A DNA stretch of 14,245 bases from an uncultured Desulfovibrio sp. (lineage in GTDB: Bacteria > Desulfobacterota > Desulfovibrionia > Desulfovibrionales > Desulfovibrionaceae). The stretch lies in contig USNI01000006.1 in assembly GCA_900555975.1 (NCBI GenBank), positions 1 to 14,245 of the forward strand, read 5' to 3'. A program made the position numbers and the translations under genes. Positions 6,331 to 14,015 of this stretch are shown in pieces; the first letter of the stretch is position 1; each line of letters opens with the position of its first letter. The notes below the pieces were generated by a model. It was not told the DNA's origin. It did no database searches and was given only the letters and a program-made list of their open reading frames with translations.

Positions 6331-6373
6331 AAAAAACAAAGAACGCCAAGATGTTATGCATCTTGACGTTCTT
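6331..6373 (-). terminator. Intrinsic terminator of tRNA-Glu
   Basis: Two 15-nt arms (6339-6353 and 6359-6373) pair along their whole length with one G-U type position, around a 5-nt loop. Read on the minus strand, the hairpin is followed by TGTTTTTT (6338-6331). It starts 15 nt after the encoded CCA end of the tRNA and shields the integrase region from tRNA transcription. Confidence 0.88.
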
Positions 6374-6388
6374 CATTGTACTCAATTT

Positions 6389-6416
6389 TGGCGTCCCCAG
6401 GCGGATTTGAACCGCC
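6389..6416. other. Inferred element attachment site (attR or attL)
   Basis: Integrases of this type usually recombine within the T arm and 3' end of a tRNA gene, which here lies at 6389-6416, facing the integrase gene. The partner copy is not in the window, so the core length and crossover point cannot be read. The position is inferred from the tRNA-integrase layout only. Confidence 0.5.
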
Positions 6417-6465
6417 GTTGACGGCGTGAAAGGCCGCTGTCCTGGGCCGGCTAGACGATGGGGAC
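6389..6465 (-). tRNA. tRNA-Glu (anticodon UUC)
   Basis: The acceptor stem GTCCCCA/TGGGGAC is perfect. The D arm begins GTCTAG, the anticodon loop is CTTTCAC (anticodon TTC) on a GCGGC/GCCGT stem, and the T arm GGCGG-TTCAAAT-CCGCC is perfect. The discriminator is G and the CCA end is encoded (6391-6389). It lies 18 nt after the hflX stop and is the integration target of the element; the 3' half is intact on this side, so the tRNA is functional. Confidence 0.96.
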
Positions 6466-6480
6466 GTGCCGTGTCGGTGT

Positions 6481-6509
6481 TATTTATCGAAAAGGTTCGG
6501 TGTCGTCAA
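6481..6509 (-). promoter_or_regulatory. Possible tRNA-Glu promoter inside the end of hflX
   Basis: On the minus strand TTGACG (6509-6504) is followed after 17 bp by TAAATA (6486-6481); GATAAA (6488-6483) is an alternative -10 at 15 bp. The -10 box overlaps the hflX stop codon, and the tRNA 5' end is 16 nt downstream, a sensible distance for a short leader. Confidence 0.55.
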
Positions 6510-8268
6510 GCCTTTTTTCTTCGTCGACGCGTTTTTTCCGCGCCTTTCCCCGCTTTTCAAACTCTTCCCAGGACTGAGGATCACGACGCTGCCATGCCCC
6601 CTCGTCGAACATCTTCCTTTCAATGGCGGCCGCGGCCTTTTCCAGTCCCGTACCCTCCAGAGCGGAAACGGGAATGCCTTCCGGTCTGTCGAGCAGCAGT
6701 GTCACTCTCTCGCTCACCGGCACGGCGTCCCATTTGTTCAGAAGCGTGATGCGAGGAACGTGCTGCAGTTCCATCTCAACCAGAATACGCTCCACGGATT
6801 CCATCTGCTGATCCCGTTCGGGATGCGAGGCGTCCACCACATGGATGAGCAGATCCGCGGCCTCCAGCTCTTCCAGCGTAGCTCGAAAGGCTTCTGTCAG
6901 CTCCCTGGGCAGAGAACGTATGAAACCCACCGTATCGGCCAGCACAAGTTCCCGCTCCTTCGGAAAGCGCAGCCTGCGCGTAGTGGGATCCAGCGTGGCG
7001 AACAGCTTGTTCTCCGCAAGCACGTCGGCCCTGGTCAGCGCGTTGAGCAGCGTGGACTTTCCGGCATTGGTATAGCCGACAAGCGCGGCCAGGGGCAGTC
7101 CCTGACGCGCCCGGCGGGCTCTGGTATGAAATCTCTGGCGGCGCAGCTCCTCCAGATCCCTGCGGATGCGCGTGATGCGTTCGCGGATGCGGCGACGCTG
7201 CAGTTCGAGCTTGGTTTCGCCGCGTCCCTTGTTGCCGAAGATGCCGCCGGCAAGCCGGTCAAGGGAACGATCTCGTCCGGCAAGACGCGGCAGCGAATAC
7301 TGCAGCTGTGCCATTTCGACCTGCAGCTTGCCTGCACGGGTGACGGCATGTCTGGCAAAGATGTCGAGAATGAGCTGCGTTCTGTCCATGACGCGCCGCT
7401 CCGTCAGCTCGGAAAGGCTGTTGAGCTGGGCAGGACTCAGCTCTCCGTCGAAGATGATGAGGGAGGCCTGTCCCTGAAGCGCCAGCACTTCCAGCTCGGC
7501 AAGCTTGGTACGGCCGAGAATGTGCCGGGGATGTATGGAGGCCACGCGCTGAATCATGGTGCCCGTCACCGTGACGCCGGCCGTGCGGGCCAGCTCGGAA
7601 AGTTCGGCAAGATGCCGCTCCTGCACGGTTCTCGGCTCCAGAGACACCGACACCAGCACGGCTCGCTCTCCGCTCTCCTTTTCCCCGGTGCTGACGGCGT
7701 CGTCGATGACGCGACCGAACTCCTCTTCCAGCGTTTCGGCCTGCCGCGTGAAATCCGTGTCCACACGATCCCATGGACGCATATCATCCACGCGATAGCC
7801 GGAATCATCCTGCCCCGGAGCCGGCGGCATGAGATGCGCGCTCTGGAACATGACGGGCTGTCCCCAGTCATCTACGGTAAGCACGCTTATGGAATCAAGG
7901 CGCAGAAAAAGAAGGTCCATGAGGTCTTCACGGGAAAGACCCTCGGGAACCAGATGCGTATGCATGAGACGGAGACCGCGAAGGCGGCCCGCTCCCGTAC
8001 GTACATGAGGAAGCTCGGGGATGAGGATGGAGGAGGCATCCCCGACGATGACCATGTTCACCCGGCCCTGTCTGTCGAGCGCGAGACCGATCTGCCTCGA
8101 AAGCAGACGGGACAGAGCCGCCAGCTCTCTCGCCTGTTCGGGGCTGTAGCCCCCCTGCGGAGAGTAGCGACGCTGTCCCAGTCTGTTGAGAGCCTTCAGC
8201 TCGCTGGGTTTCAGACCGGCGGTGTTGCCTTCGACCCGGGCGGCTATTGTACGCCTCCGGCCATCCAC
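6484..8268 (-). CDS. hflX: GTPase HflX, ribosome-splitting factor
   Basis: HflX binds the 50S subunit and splits stalled ribosomes, using GTP. The HflX N-terminal domain includes DGELSPAQLNSLSE (274-287) and is joined to the GTPase domain by a long basic coiled region with KGRGETKLELQRRRI. GTPase motifs are G1 GYTNAGKST (398-406), G3 DTVGF (445-449), G4 NKWD (511-514) and G5 SALEGTG (535-541). At up to 594 residues it is longer than the E. coli protein (426); the extra about 150 residues are N-terminal. The start is uncertain. The listed GTG at 8268 overlaps purH and lacks a Shine-Dalgarno sequence, while a GGAGG (8260-8256 region) stands six bases before an in-frame ATA at 8247. Overlap with purH suggests they are co-transcribed. 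Confidence 0.95.
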   Translation of the reverse strand: MDGRRRTIAARVEGNTAGLKPSELKALNRLGQRRYSPQGGYSPEQARELAALSRLLSRQIGLALDRQGRVNMVIVGDASSILIPELPHVRTGAGRLRGLRLMHTHLVPEGLSREDLMDLLFLRLDSISVLTVDDWGQPVMFQSAHLMPPAPGQDDSGYRVDDMRPWDRVDTDFTRQAETLEEEFGRVIDDAVSTGEKESGERAVLVSVSLEPRTVQERHLAELSELARTAGVTVTGTMIQRVASIHPRHILGRTKLAELEVLALQGQASLIIFDGELSPAQLNSLSELTERRVMDRTQLILDIFARHAVTRAGKLQVEMAQLQYSLPRLAGRDRSLDRLAGGIFGNKGRGETKLELQRRRIRERITRIRRDLEELRRQRFHTRARRARQGLPLAALVGYTNAGKSTLLNALTRADVLAENKLFATLDPTTRRLRFPKERELVLADTVGFIRSLPRELTEAFRATLEELEAADLLIHVVDASHPERDQQMESVERILVEMELQHVPRITLLNKWDAVPVSERVTLLLDRPEGIPVSALEGTGLEKAAAAIERKMFDEGAWQRRDPQSWEEFEKRGKARKKRVDEEKRLDDTEPFR

Positions 8269-8837
8269 GTGGCGATCATGTCGTCATAGTTGGACGTGGT
8301 GCGGAACGTGACGGCAGCCATGCGGCGGCGGAACTCGAGACTCACTCCGCCCTTTTCGATTTCCTGCATGGCCTCGGCGTAGTAGGAAGGATCGGAAAGC
8401 ACGAGGATGCTGTTGAAGTTCTTGGAGGAGCCCCGCAGCAGGCAGGGACCGCCGATGTCGATTTCCTCCACCATGGCGGCCGGATCAAGATGCTTTTCCA
8501 GCGCGGACTTGAAGTCGTACAGATTCACGACCACAAGATCGAAGGGCTTGATGTTCAGCTCTTCCAGAGTCTTCATGTGTTCCGGCACGTCCTTGTTGGC
8601 CAGAATGCCGCCGTGGATGCGCGGATTCAGCGTCTTCACGCGTCCGTTCAGGATTTCAGGGAAGCCGGTCACCTCGCTGACGGCGGTCACAGGCAGCCCC
8701 TGTTCCTTCAAAAATTTCATGGTGCCGCCGGTGGAAACCAGCTCAACGCCCTTCTTGTGGAGAAATGCGGCGAATTCCGCCAGTCCGTCCTTATGCGTCA
8801 CGCTCAGAAGCGCGCGTCTGATGGGAAGAAAATCCAT
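8244..8837 (-). CDS. purH: IMP cyclohydrolase, single-domain PurH
   Basis: This 197-residue protein catalyses the last step of purine synthesis, closing FAICAR to IMP. The motifs are typical of the PurH N-terminal domain: LLSVTHKDGL near the start, ELVSTGGT (about 33-40), TGFPEILNGRVKTLNP and IHGGIL, FDLVVVNLY, and EEIDIGGPCLLR. The usual bacterial PurH is about 520 residues, with an AICAR transformylase domain after this one; here the gene stops at TAG just after the cyclohydrolase part. No transformylase follows, since hflX begins in another frame, so that activity must come from another gene. From memory, stand-alone IMP cyclohydrolases are usual in Desulfovibrio-type bacteria, so this is more likely a natural split than a broken gene. 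The ATG at 8837 has AAGGGGG upstream. Confidence 0.9.
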   Translation of the reverse strand: MDFLPIRRALLSVTHKDGLAEFAAFLHKKGVELVSTGGTMKFLKEQGLPVTAVSEVTGFPEILNGRVKTLNPRIHGGILANKDVPEHMKTLEELNIKPFDLVVVNLYDFKSALEKHLDPAAMVEEIDIGGPCLLRGSSKNFNSILVLSDPSYYAEAMQEIEKGGVSLEFRRRMAAVTFRTTSNYDDMIATWMAGGVQ

Positions 8838-8964
8838 CGTAACCCCCTTTATGAAGTCTTTTCATAGTGCCAAAGGAGCACGTAAATGGCAAGTTCCGAC
8901 GGCGGCGGAACGGAAAAAGGACATCAGCTGCGCGCGGCATGACGGAGGATTCTTCGCTCCCACG

Positions 8965-8978
8965 TTCCGGATCCGGAA
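8965..8978. repeat. Perfect 14-bp palindrome with TCCGG repeats
   Basis: TTCCGGATCCGGAA is its own reverse complement, and a further TCCGG follows at 8979-8983 within TCCGGC. It lies in the divergent gap about 130 bp before purH. It may be an operator, but no regulator is suggested by the sequence. Confidence 0.5.
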
Positions 8979-9153
8979 TCCGGCATTTCCTCACGGCCTC
9001 CGGCGTGTCTTTTCCGCCCATGCCCGCGCTCCGGATGCACATCTCCGTCCAAACATCACGGGCAGAGACGAAGTGCCGTACGTGCCCGGTCGGACAGCCG
9101 TTCCGGCAGCCTCCGGCCGAAGCGCGCCTTCCGGACCTCATGAAAGTATTTCC

Positions 9154-9181
9154 TTGACATGCGCTCCGTTGCTCCTAGAAA
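9154..9181 (+). promoter_or_regulatory. Possible promoter of the 187-residue gene
   Basis: A consensus -35 TTGACA (9154-9159) is followed after 16 bp by TAGAAA (9176-9181). The transcript would begin about 35-40 nt before the chosen start codon. Confidence 0.5.
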
Positions 9182-9225
9182 CATAACGTACACCCGTAAG
9201 GGAATGCATGCCAGGGAGAATGACG

Positions 9226-9789
9226 ATGACGGATTCCTTTGCCGACCTGTTTCTGGAAGCCATGCGCTATGAGCACTGGCTTCGTTTCTATTTTCTTGAG
9301 GACGCGGAAGAGACGGGGCACGGCGACGGTCCCCTGCAGTCCTCCCCGGAAAGGGAAATGTCTCTGGACGACATGAACGCGATTCTCGTCGTTCCAGCGG
9401 AAGCAGCCGCCCGTTCCCATGAGGAAGAACCGTCTCTTGCCGACATTCTTGAAGCGATGCAGGGACAGCTCGTTTCCATGGAGCACTCCCGGGACGTCAT
9501 CTTTGCCTGGCTGGGAGAAAGAACGGGGATCCGCCCCGGCACGGAAGAGTTCGAAAGGCGCATGAACGCCCTTGCCGGAGACCTGGAATTCCGCCGCCGT
9601 CTGGACGCCTTCCACGGCTGGGTGCAGGAACTGGCCAACAATGAAATTGATCTTCAGGGCAACGCCGTTGCGCCCGGCACCGCCGCAGACGGGCGCATTC
9701 CGTCCTTTGCGGAATGGGACAGGGCCTTCCAGTTCTGGTTCAGCCTCCAGAAGCCTCTTGAACTGAACAGCATGGACAAAACACTCTAG
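9226..9789 (+). CDS. Unrecognised acidic protein, 187 residues
   Basis: I do not recognise the family. The protein is acidic, mostly helical by composition, and has no signal peptide or membrane segment. It starts with MTDSFADLFLEAMRYEHWLRFYFL, has an acidic, low-complexity linker at about 25-70, a second helical part containing RDVIFAWLGERTGIRPGTEEFERR, and ends with an aromatic stretch (WDRAFQFWFSLQ). Three in-frame ATGs lie close together (9208, 9220, 9226); GGGAG stands seven bases before 9226, which is why that start is chosen. The gene stands alone, with its own likely promoter and a two-way terminator shared with gdhA. Codon use matches its neighbours, so it looks like a resident chromosomal gene. 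Confidence 0.75.
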   Translation: MTDSFADLFLEAMRYEHWLRFYFLEDAEETGHGDGPLQSSPEREMSLDDMNAILVVPAEAAARSHEEEPSLADILEAMQGQLVSMEHSRDVIFAWLGERTGIRPGTEEFERRMNALAGDLEFRRRLDAFHGWVQELANNEIDLQGNAVAPGTAADGRIPSFAEWDRAFQFWFSLQKPLELNSMDKTL

Positions 9790-9858
9790 AAGCGCCCTGT
9801 TTTCCGGACGCCTCGGGAGCGAGACATCTTCGTGCCCCGGACGCCCTTTCCGAGACGA

Positions 9859-9892
9859 AAACGCCGCCTTCCGAAAACGGAAGACGGCGTTT
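9859..9892. terminator. Two-way terminator between convergent genes
   Basis: AAACGCCG (9859-9866) plus CTTCCG (9868-9873) pairs with CGGAAG (9878-9883) plus CGGCGTTT (9885-9892), with one mismatch and an AAAA loop. It ends in TTT on the plus strand and TTTTC on the minus strand, and lies between the 187-residue gene (+) and gdhA (-). Confidence 0.85.
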
Positions 9893-9930
9893 GTTCTGTC
9901 TGTCTGCGGTATGGAGAGCCGGAGCGTGCC

Positions 9931-11443
<1,513 letters not shown>

Positions 11444-11498
11444 GGCGTTTTTGCCGTTTTTCGCATAACTGTGCCTATCTCAAAGGGAATACTGTTAT

Positions 11499-11527
11499 TT
11501 ACAAAAATGTTAACTACGATTTTGTAA
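11499..11527. promoter_or_regulatory. 8-bp dyad in the gdhA-upp gap, possible operator
   Basis: TTACAAAA (11499-11506) and TTTTGTAA (11520-11527) are exact inverted repeats with a 13-nt spacer that contains GTTAAC. It lies about 55 bp upstream of the gdhA -35 box, in an AT-rich stretch of an otherwise GC-rich gap, which fits an activator or repressor site. Confidence 0.45.
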
Positions 11528-11615
11528 CCCCCTTCGCAGTGAACCGGAGGCCTTTGCCCAAATCCGCGGAGGCCGCGCGCGGGGCGTGTCGAGGGCGGCC
11601 GTTCGGAGCGTGATT

Positions 11616-11644
11616 TTGACAAACCCTCGGCCTCGGCATAAGGT
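11616..11644 (+). promoter_or_regulatory. Likely upp promoter
   Basis: A consensus -35 TTGACA (11616-11621) is followed after 17 bp by a weak -10 TAAGGT (11639-11644). It would give a leader of about 98 nt before upp. Confidence 0.55.
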
Positions 11645-11668
11645 CTTCCAATTTATTTGGCCTGTTGG

Positions 11669-11700
11669 ATGGGGTTGGCTTCCCGCTTCGGCGGCCCCAT
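11669..11700 (+). promoter_or_regulatory. Leader hairpin of upp
   Basis: ATGGGG (11669-11674) pairs with CCCCAT (11695-11700), enclosing CCGC-TTCG-GCGG (11683-11694), a stable UUCG tetraloop stem. It has no T-tract, so it is not a terminator; it may stabilise the message or be a control element. Confidence 0.4.
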
Positions 11701-11748
11701 GCGTTTTGGAAGCGTTTCGGGAATCCTTTTATTCAGAGGAGAATGGGT

Positions 11749-12375
11749 ATGGCGGTTCATGTAGTTGATCATCCTCTCGTGCGGCACAAACTGGGCATCC
11801 TTAGGAAGGAATCCACCTCCACCAGCGAATTCCGTATGCTGGCCAAGGAAATCGCCCGGTTGCTCATGTATGAAGCCACCAAGCAGTTCAAGACCGAAAA
11901 GCGGACCATCAAAGGCTGGGCCGGGCCCGTGGAAGTGGAATCCATTTCCGGCAAGATGGTGACCATCGTTCCCATTCTCCGGGCCGGGCTCGGCCTGATG
12001 GACGGCGTGCTGGACATGGTCCCGGGCGCGAAGATCAGCGTCGTCGGCCTGTACCGGAACGAAGAGACGCTGGAGCCCGTAGAGTACTACGTGAAGCTCG
12101 CCAAGGAGATCGACCAGCGCATCGCCATTATCCTTGATCCCATGCTGGCGACCGGCGGCTCGCTCATCGCTACGATCGATCTCCTCAAGAAGCGCGGCTG
12201 CAAGCGCATCCTCAGCCTCAATCTCGTGTGCGCTCCCGAAGGCATCAAGCGCGTCGAGGAAGCGCATCCCGACGTGGACATTTATACGGCCGCCGTCGAC
12301 TCCCATCTCGACGAGCACGGCTACATCATCCCCGGCCTCGGCGACGCCGGGGACCGCATCTTCGGAACGCGGTAG
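11749..12375 (+). CDS. upp: Uracil phosphoribosyltransferase
   Basis: It joins uracil to PRPP to make UMP, the salvage route for pyrimidines, in the cytosol. The 208 residues match the family length. Seen motifs are the N-terminal [16 protein letters not shown], the [13 protein letters not shown] segment (74-86), the PRPP loop DPMLATGGS (130-138) and the C-terminal uracil-binding [16 protein letters not shown] (192-207). Among the close in-frame starts 11743 and 11749, the latter has AGGAG at seven bases and gives the family N-terminus [10 protein letters not shown]. The gene reads together with uraA 116 nt downstream, which supplies its substrate. Confidence 0.98.
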   Translation: MAVHVVDHPLVRHKLGILRKESTSTSEFRMLAKEIARLLMYEATKQFKTEKRTIKGWAGPVEVESISGKMVTIVPILRAGLGLMDGVLDMVPGAKISVVGLYRNEETLEPVEYYVKLAKEIDQRIAIILDPMLATGGSLIATIDLLKKRGCKRILSLNLVCAPEGIKRVEEAHPDVDIYTAAVDSHLDEHGYIIPGLGDAGDRIFGTR

Positions 12376-12406
12376 CGGGCAGGCGGCGAGGCGCTGCCTC
12401 CGATCC

Positions 12407-12478
12407 GGCTGAGGGGAGCCGTTCCCCTCAAGCCCGGTATGCGGGAGCCGCCAGGGGACAGGGAACATACATTTTTTT
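12407..12478 (+). promoter_or_regulatory. Structured upp-uraA spacer, possible attenuator
   Basis: A hairpin GGCT + GAGGGGA (12407-12417) / TCCCCTC + AGCC (12423-12434, one bulge) is followed by CCCG-gtatg-CGGG (12433-12445). An alternative long-range pairing uses the same strand: GTTCCC (12421-12426) with GGGAAC (12461-12466), which ends six bases before a run of seven T (12472-12478), just ahead of the uraA ribosome site. The two folds exclude each other. Termination or read-through control of uraA is possible but not shown. Confidence 0.4.
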
Positions 12479-12491
12479 CTGAGGAGTGGAG

Positions 12492-13751
12492 ATGGAGTCG
12501 GATACGACGTATTCTTTTCGGTTGAAAGATTCCCTGCTCGGTGCGCAGATGCTTTTCGTGGCATTCGGCGCGCTGGTGCTGGTGCCGATCCTGACGGGCA
12601 TGAGCACCAACGTGGCCTTGTTTACGGCCGGCGTGGGCACGTTGATTTTTCAGATTTGCACACGCGGCAAGGTGCCCGTTTTTCTCGCGTCGTCCTTCGC
12701 GTTCATTGCGCCGATCATCTATGGCGTGCAGACTTGGGGGCTTCCCGCGACGCTGGGCGGCATGGTCGTGGCCGGTGCCGTCTATGTGGTGCTGAGCTTC
12801 ATCATCCGTTGGCGCGGCACGGAGATCATCATGCGCCTGCTGCCGCCCATCGTGACCGGGCCGGTGATCATCGTCATCGGCCTTGTGCTGGCCCCTGTCG
12901 GGGTGAACATGGCCCTCGGCAAGGCCGGGGACGGCAGCGCGGTGCTTGTCCCCGAGAACACGGCGCTGATCATTTCGATGGCGGCGCTGGCGACGACGGT
13001 GCTCGTTTCCCTGCTCGGGCGCGGCATGATACGCCTTATCCCCATTATGTCGGGCATCGCCGTAGGCTACCTGTGCGCCATCGGGCTCGGCATCCACGAT
13101 TTCAGCAAGGTGGCCGTCGCGCCGTGGTTCGGCGTTCCGGATTTCGTGTTCCCCGAGTTCCGCTGGGAAGCCATCCTGTTCATCATCCCCATTACCCTTG
13201 CCCCGGCCATTGAGCATTTCGGGGACATCATCGCCATCAGCTCGGTGACGGGGAAGGACTTCCTCAAGGACCCCGGCATCAAGAGCACCATGCTCGGCGA
13301 CGGCATCGCCACGATGCTGGCGAGCTTCATCGGCGGGCCTCCGAATACGACCTATTCGGAAGTGACCGGGGCGGTGGCCCTGACCCGGGCGTTCAACCCC
13401 GGCGTCATGACGTGGGCCGCCATTTGGGCCATCGTGCTCTCGTGCGTCAACAAGCTCGGCGCGTTCTTGAGTTCCATCCCCGTCCCGGTCATGGGCGGGA
13501 TCATGATCCTGCTGTTCGGGGCCATCATGGTGGTGGGCCTGAACACGCTGGTCCGCGCTGGCGAAGACTTGATGGAGCCCCGCAACCTCGCCGTCGTCGC
13601 GCTGATCATCATCTTCGGCGTGGGCGGCATGACCTTTAATATCGGCTCGTTCCGCCTCGGCGGCATCGGGCTTGCCGCCGTCACCGGGGTGCTGTTAAAT
13701 CTCTTCCTTCCCAGAGCGGTTCATGTCCACAAGAAAGTGAAGTCCGAATAG
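12492..13751 (+). CDS. uraA: Uracil:proton symporter UraA
   Basis: An inner-membrane NCS2-family permease of 419 residues that imports uracil with protons. It is mostly hydrophobic, with about 14 membrane segments expected for the family, and has the UraA-type start (SLLGAQMLFVAFGALVLVPILTG) and CTRGKVPVFLASSFAFI. Residues matching the E. coli substrate site are Glu241 in APAIEHFGD and Glu290 in NTTYSEVTGAVALT. The neighbouring upp supports uracil rather than xanthine as substrate. The ATG at 12492 has GAGGAG five bases before it; the GTG at 12486 overlaps that site and is less likely. It is probably co-transcribed with upp, with a structured spacer between them. Confidence 0.96.
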   Translation: MESDTTYSFRLKDSLLGAQMLFVAFGALVLVPILTGMSTNVALFTAGVGTLIFQICTRGKVPVFLASSFAFIAPIIYGVQTWGLPATLGGMVVAGAVYVVLSFIIRWRGTEIIMRLLPPIVTGPVIIVIGLVLAPVGVNMALGKAGDGSAVLVPENTALIISMAALATTVLVSLLGRGMIRLIPIMSGIAVGYLCAIGLGIHDFSKVAVAPWFGVPDFVFPEFRWEAILFIIPITLAPAIEHFGDIIAISSVTGKDFLKDPGIKSTMLGDGIATMLASFIGGPPNTTYSEVTGAVALTRAFNPGVMTWAAIWAIVLSCVNKLGAFLSSIPVPVMGGIMILLFGAIMVVGLNTLVRAGEDLMEPRNLAVVALIIIFGVGGMTFNIGSFRLGGIGLAAVTGVLLNLFLPRAVHVHKKVKSE

Positions 13752-13822
13752 CAAGGATGGAGGCTGGGGAGGGATGTCCGGCAACAACATTCCTCCCTGT
13801 TTTCCTCCACAACCCTTTCGAG

Positions 13823-13981
13823 CGGCGGGAATGCCCGCCGATTGGCCCCTCCTTTCCGATATCCCCCCGGAAACTTTTGTTGTAACCGTGAAGGAAAAGT
13901 TTTAGGGGGGATGGGGTGGCGGGAGCCGCGCTGGCAGGTTTTGGAAGGGGTTTCTTCCAAAGGGGGCTTTCCCCCAAAAAA
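13823..13981. repeat. Stacked hairpins between uraA and cinA
   Basis: Four inverted repeats follow each other. CGGCGGG (13823-13829) pairs with CCCGCCG (13834-13840). ATCCCCCC + AAACTTTT (13861-13878) pairs with AAAAGTTT + GGGGGGAT (13895-13912), with a 2x2 internal loop and 16-nt loop. TTTGGAAG (13940-13947) pairs with CTTCCAAA (13954-13961). GGGGG (13962-13966) pairs with CCCCC (13971-13975) and is followed by A6. The 264-nt gap holds no gene. None shows a proper plus-strand T-tract, so an interspersed intergenic repeat (REP-like) is a better guess than a terminator. Confidence 0.6.
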
Positions 13982-14015
13982 GTCATTTCCGCTCATCTCC
14001 GCAACCGAGTTTGCC

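Larger units (their letters stand above)
1..6388. mobile_element. Integrative mobilizable element (IME), partial, in tRNA-Glu
   Basis: A tyrosine integrase lies about 240 bp from the 3' end of a tRNA-Glu gene and is followed, on the same strand, by an AlpA-like regulator, a primase-helicase and a MobV relaxase. This gene set is typical of mobilizable islands that carry their own replication protein but no mating-pair apparatus. The segment is visibly more A/T-rich than the chromosome to the right. The right limit is placed at the tRNA 3' end, which is where integrases of this class usually recombine; the exact crossover is not known. No second copy of the tRNA 3' end is seen in the first 183 bases, so the left limit lies outside the window. 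Element content is seen directly; the boundary and mobility are inferred. Confidence 0.8.
8838..9225. other. Divergent intergenic region, no gene seen
   Basis: This 388-nt gap separates purH (-) and the 187-residue gene (+). Two opposing ORFs of about 100 codons cross it, but both are Arg/Pro/Ser-rich, lack Shine-Dalgarno sequences and look like GC-rich chance frames. It contains a perfect 14-bp palindrome and a likely promoter for the plus-strand gene, both listed separately. Confidence 0.6.

Noticed and set aside
6466..8289. Plus-strand ORF of 607 codons opposite hflX
   Set aside because: It is antisense to the clear HflX coding frame and crosses the tRNA edge; composition is that of a mirror frame.
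8791..9141. Minus-strand ORF of 116 codons in the purH upstream gap
   Set aside because: It overlaps the purH start in another frame, is Arg/Ser/Gly-rich, and no ribosome site was found.
11653..12564. Minus-strand ORF of 303 codons opposite upp
   Set aside because: It spans upp and the spacer antisense, with no motif; upp is certain.
12321..13217. Minus-strand ORF of 298 codons opposite uraA
   Set aside because: It is rich in Asp, His, Arg and Gly, as expected for the complement of a membrane-protein gene, and has no family resemblance.
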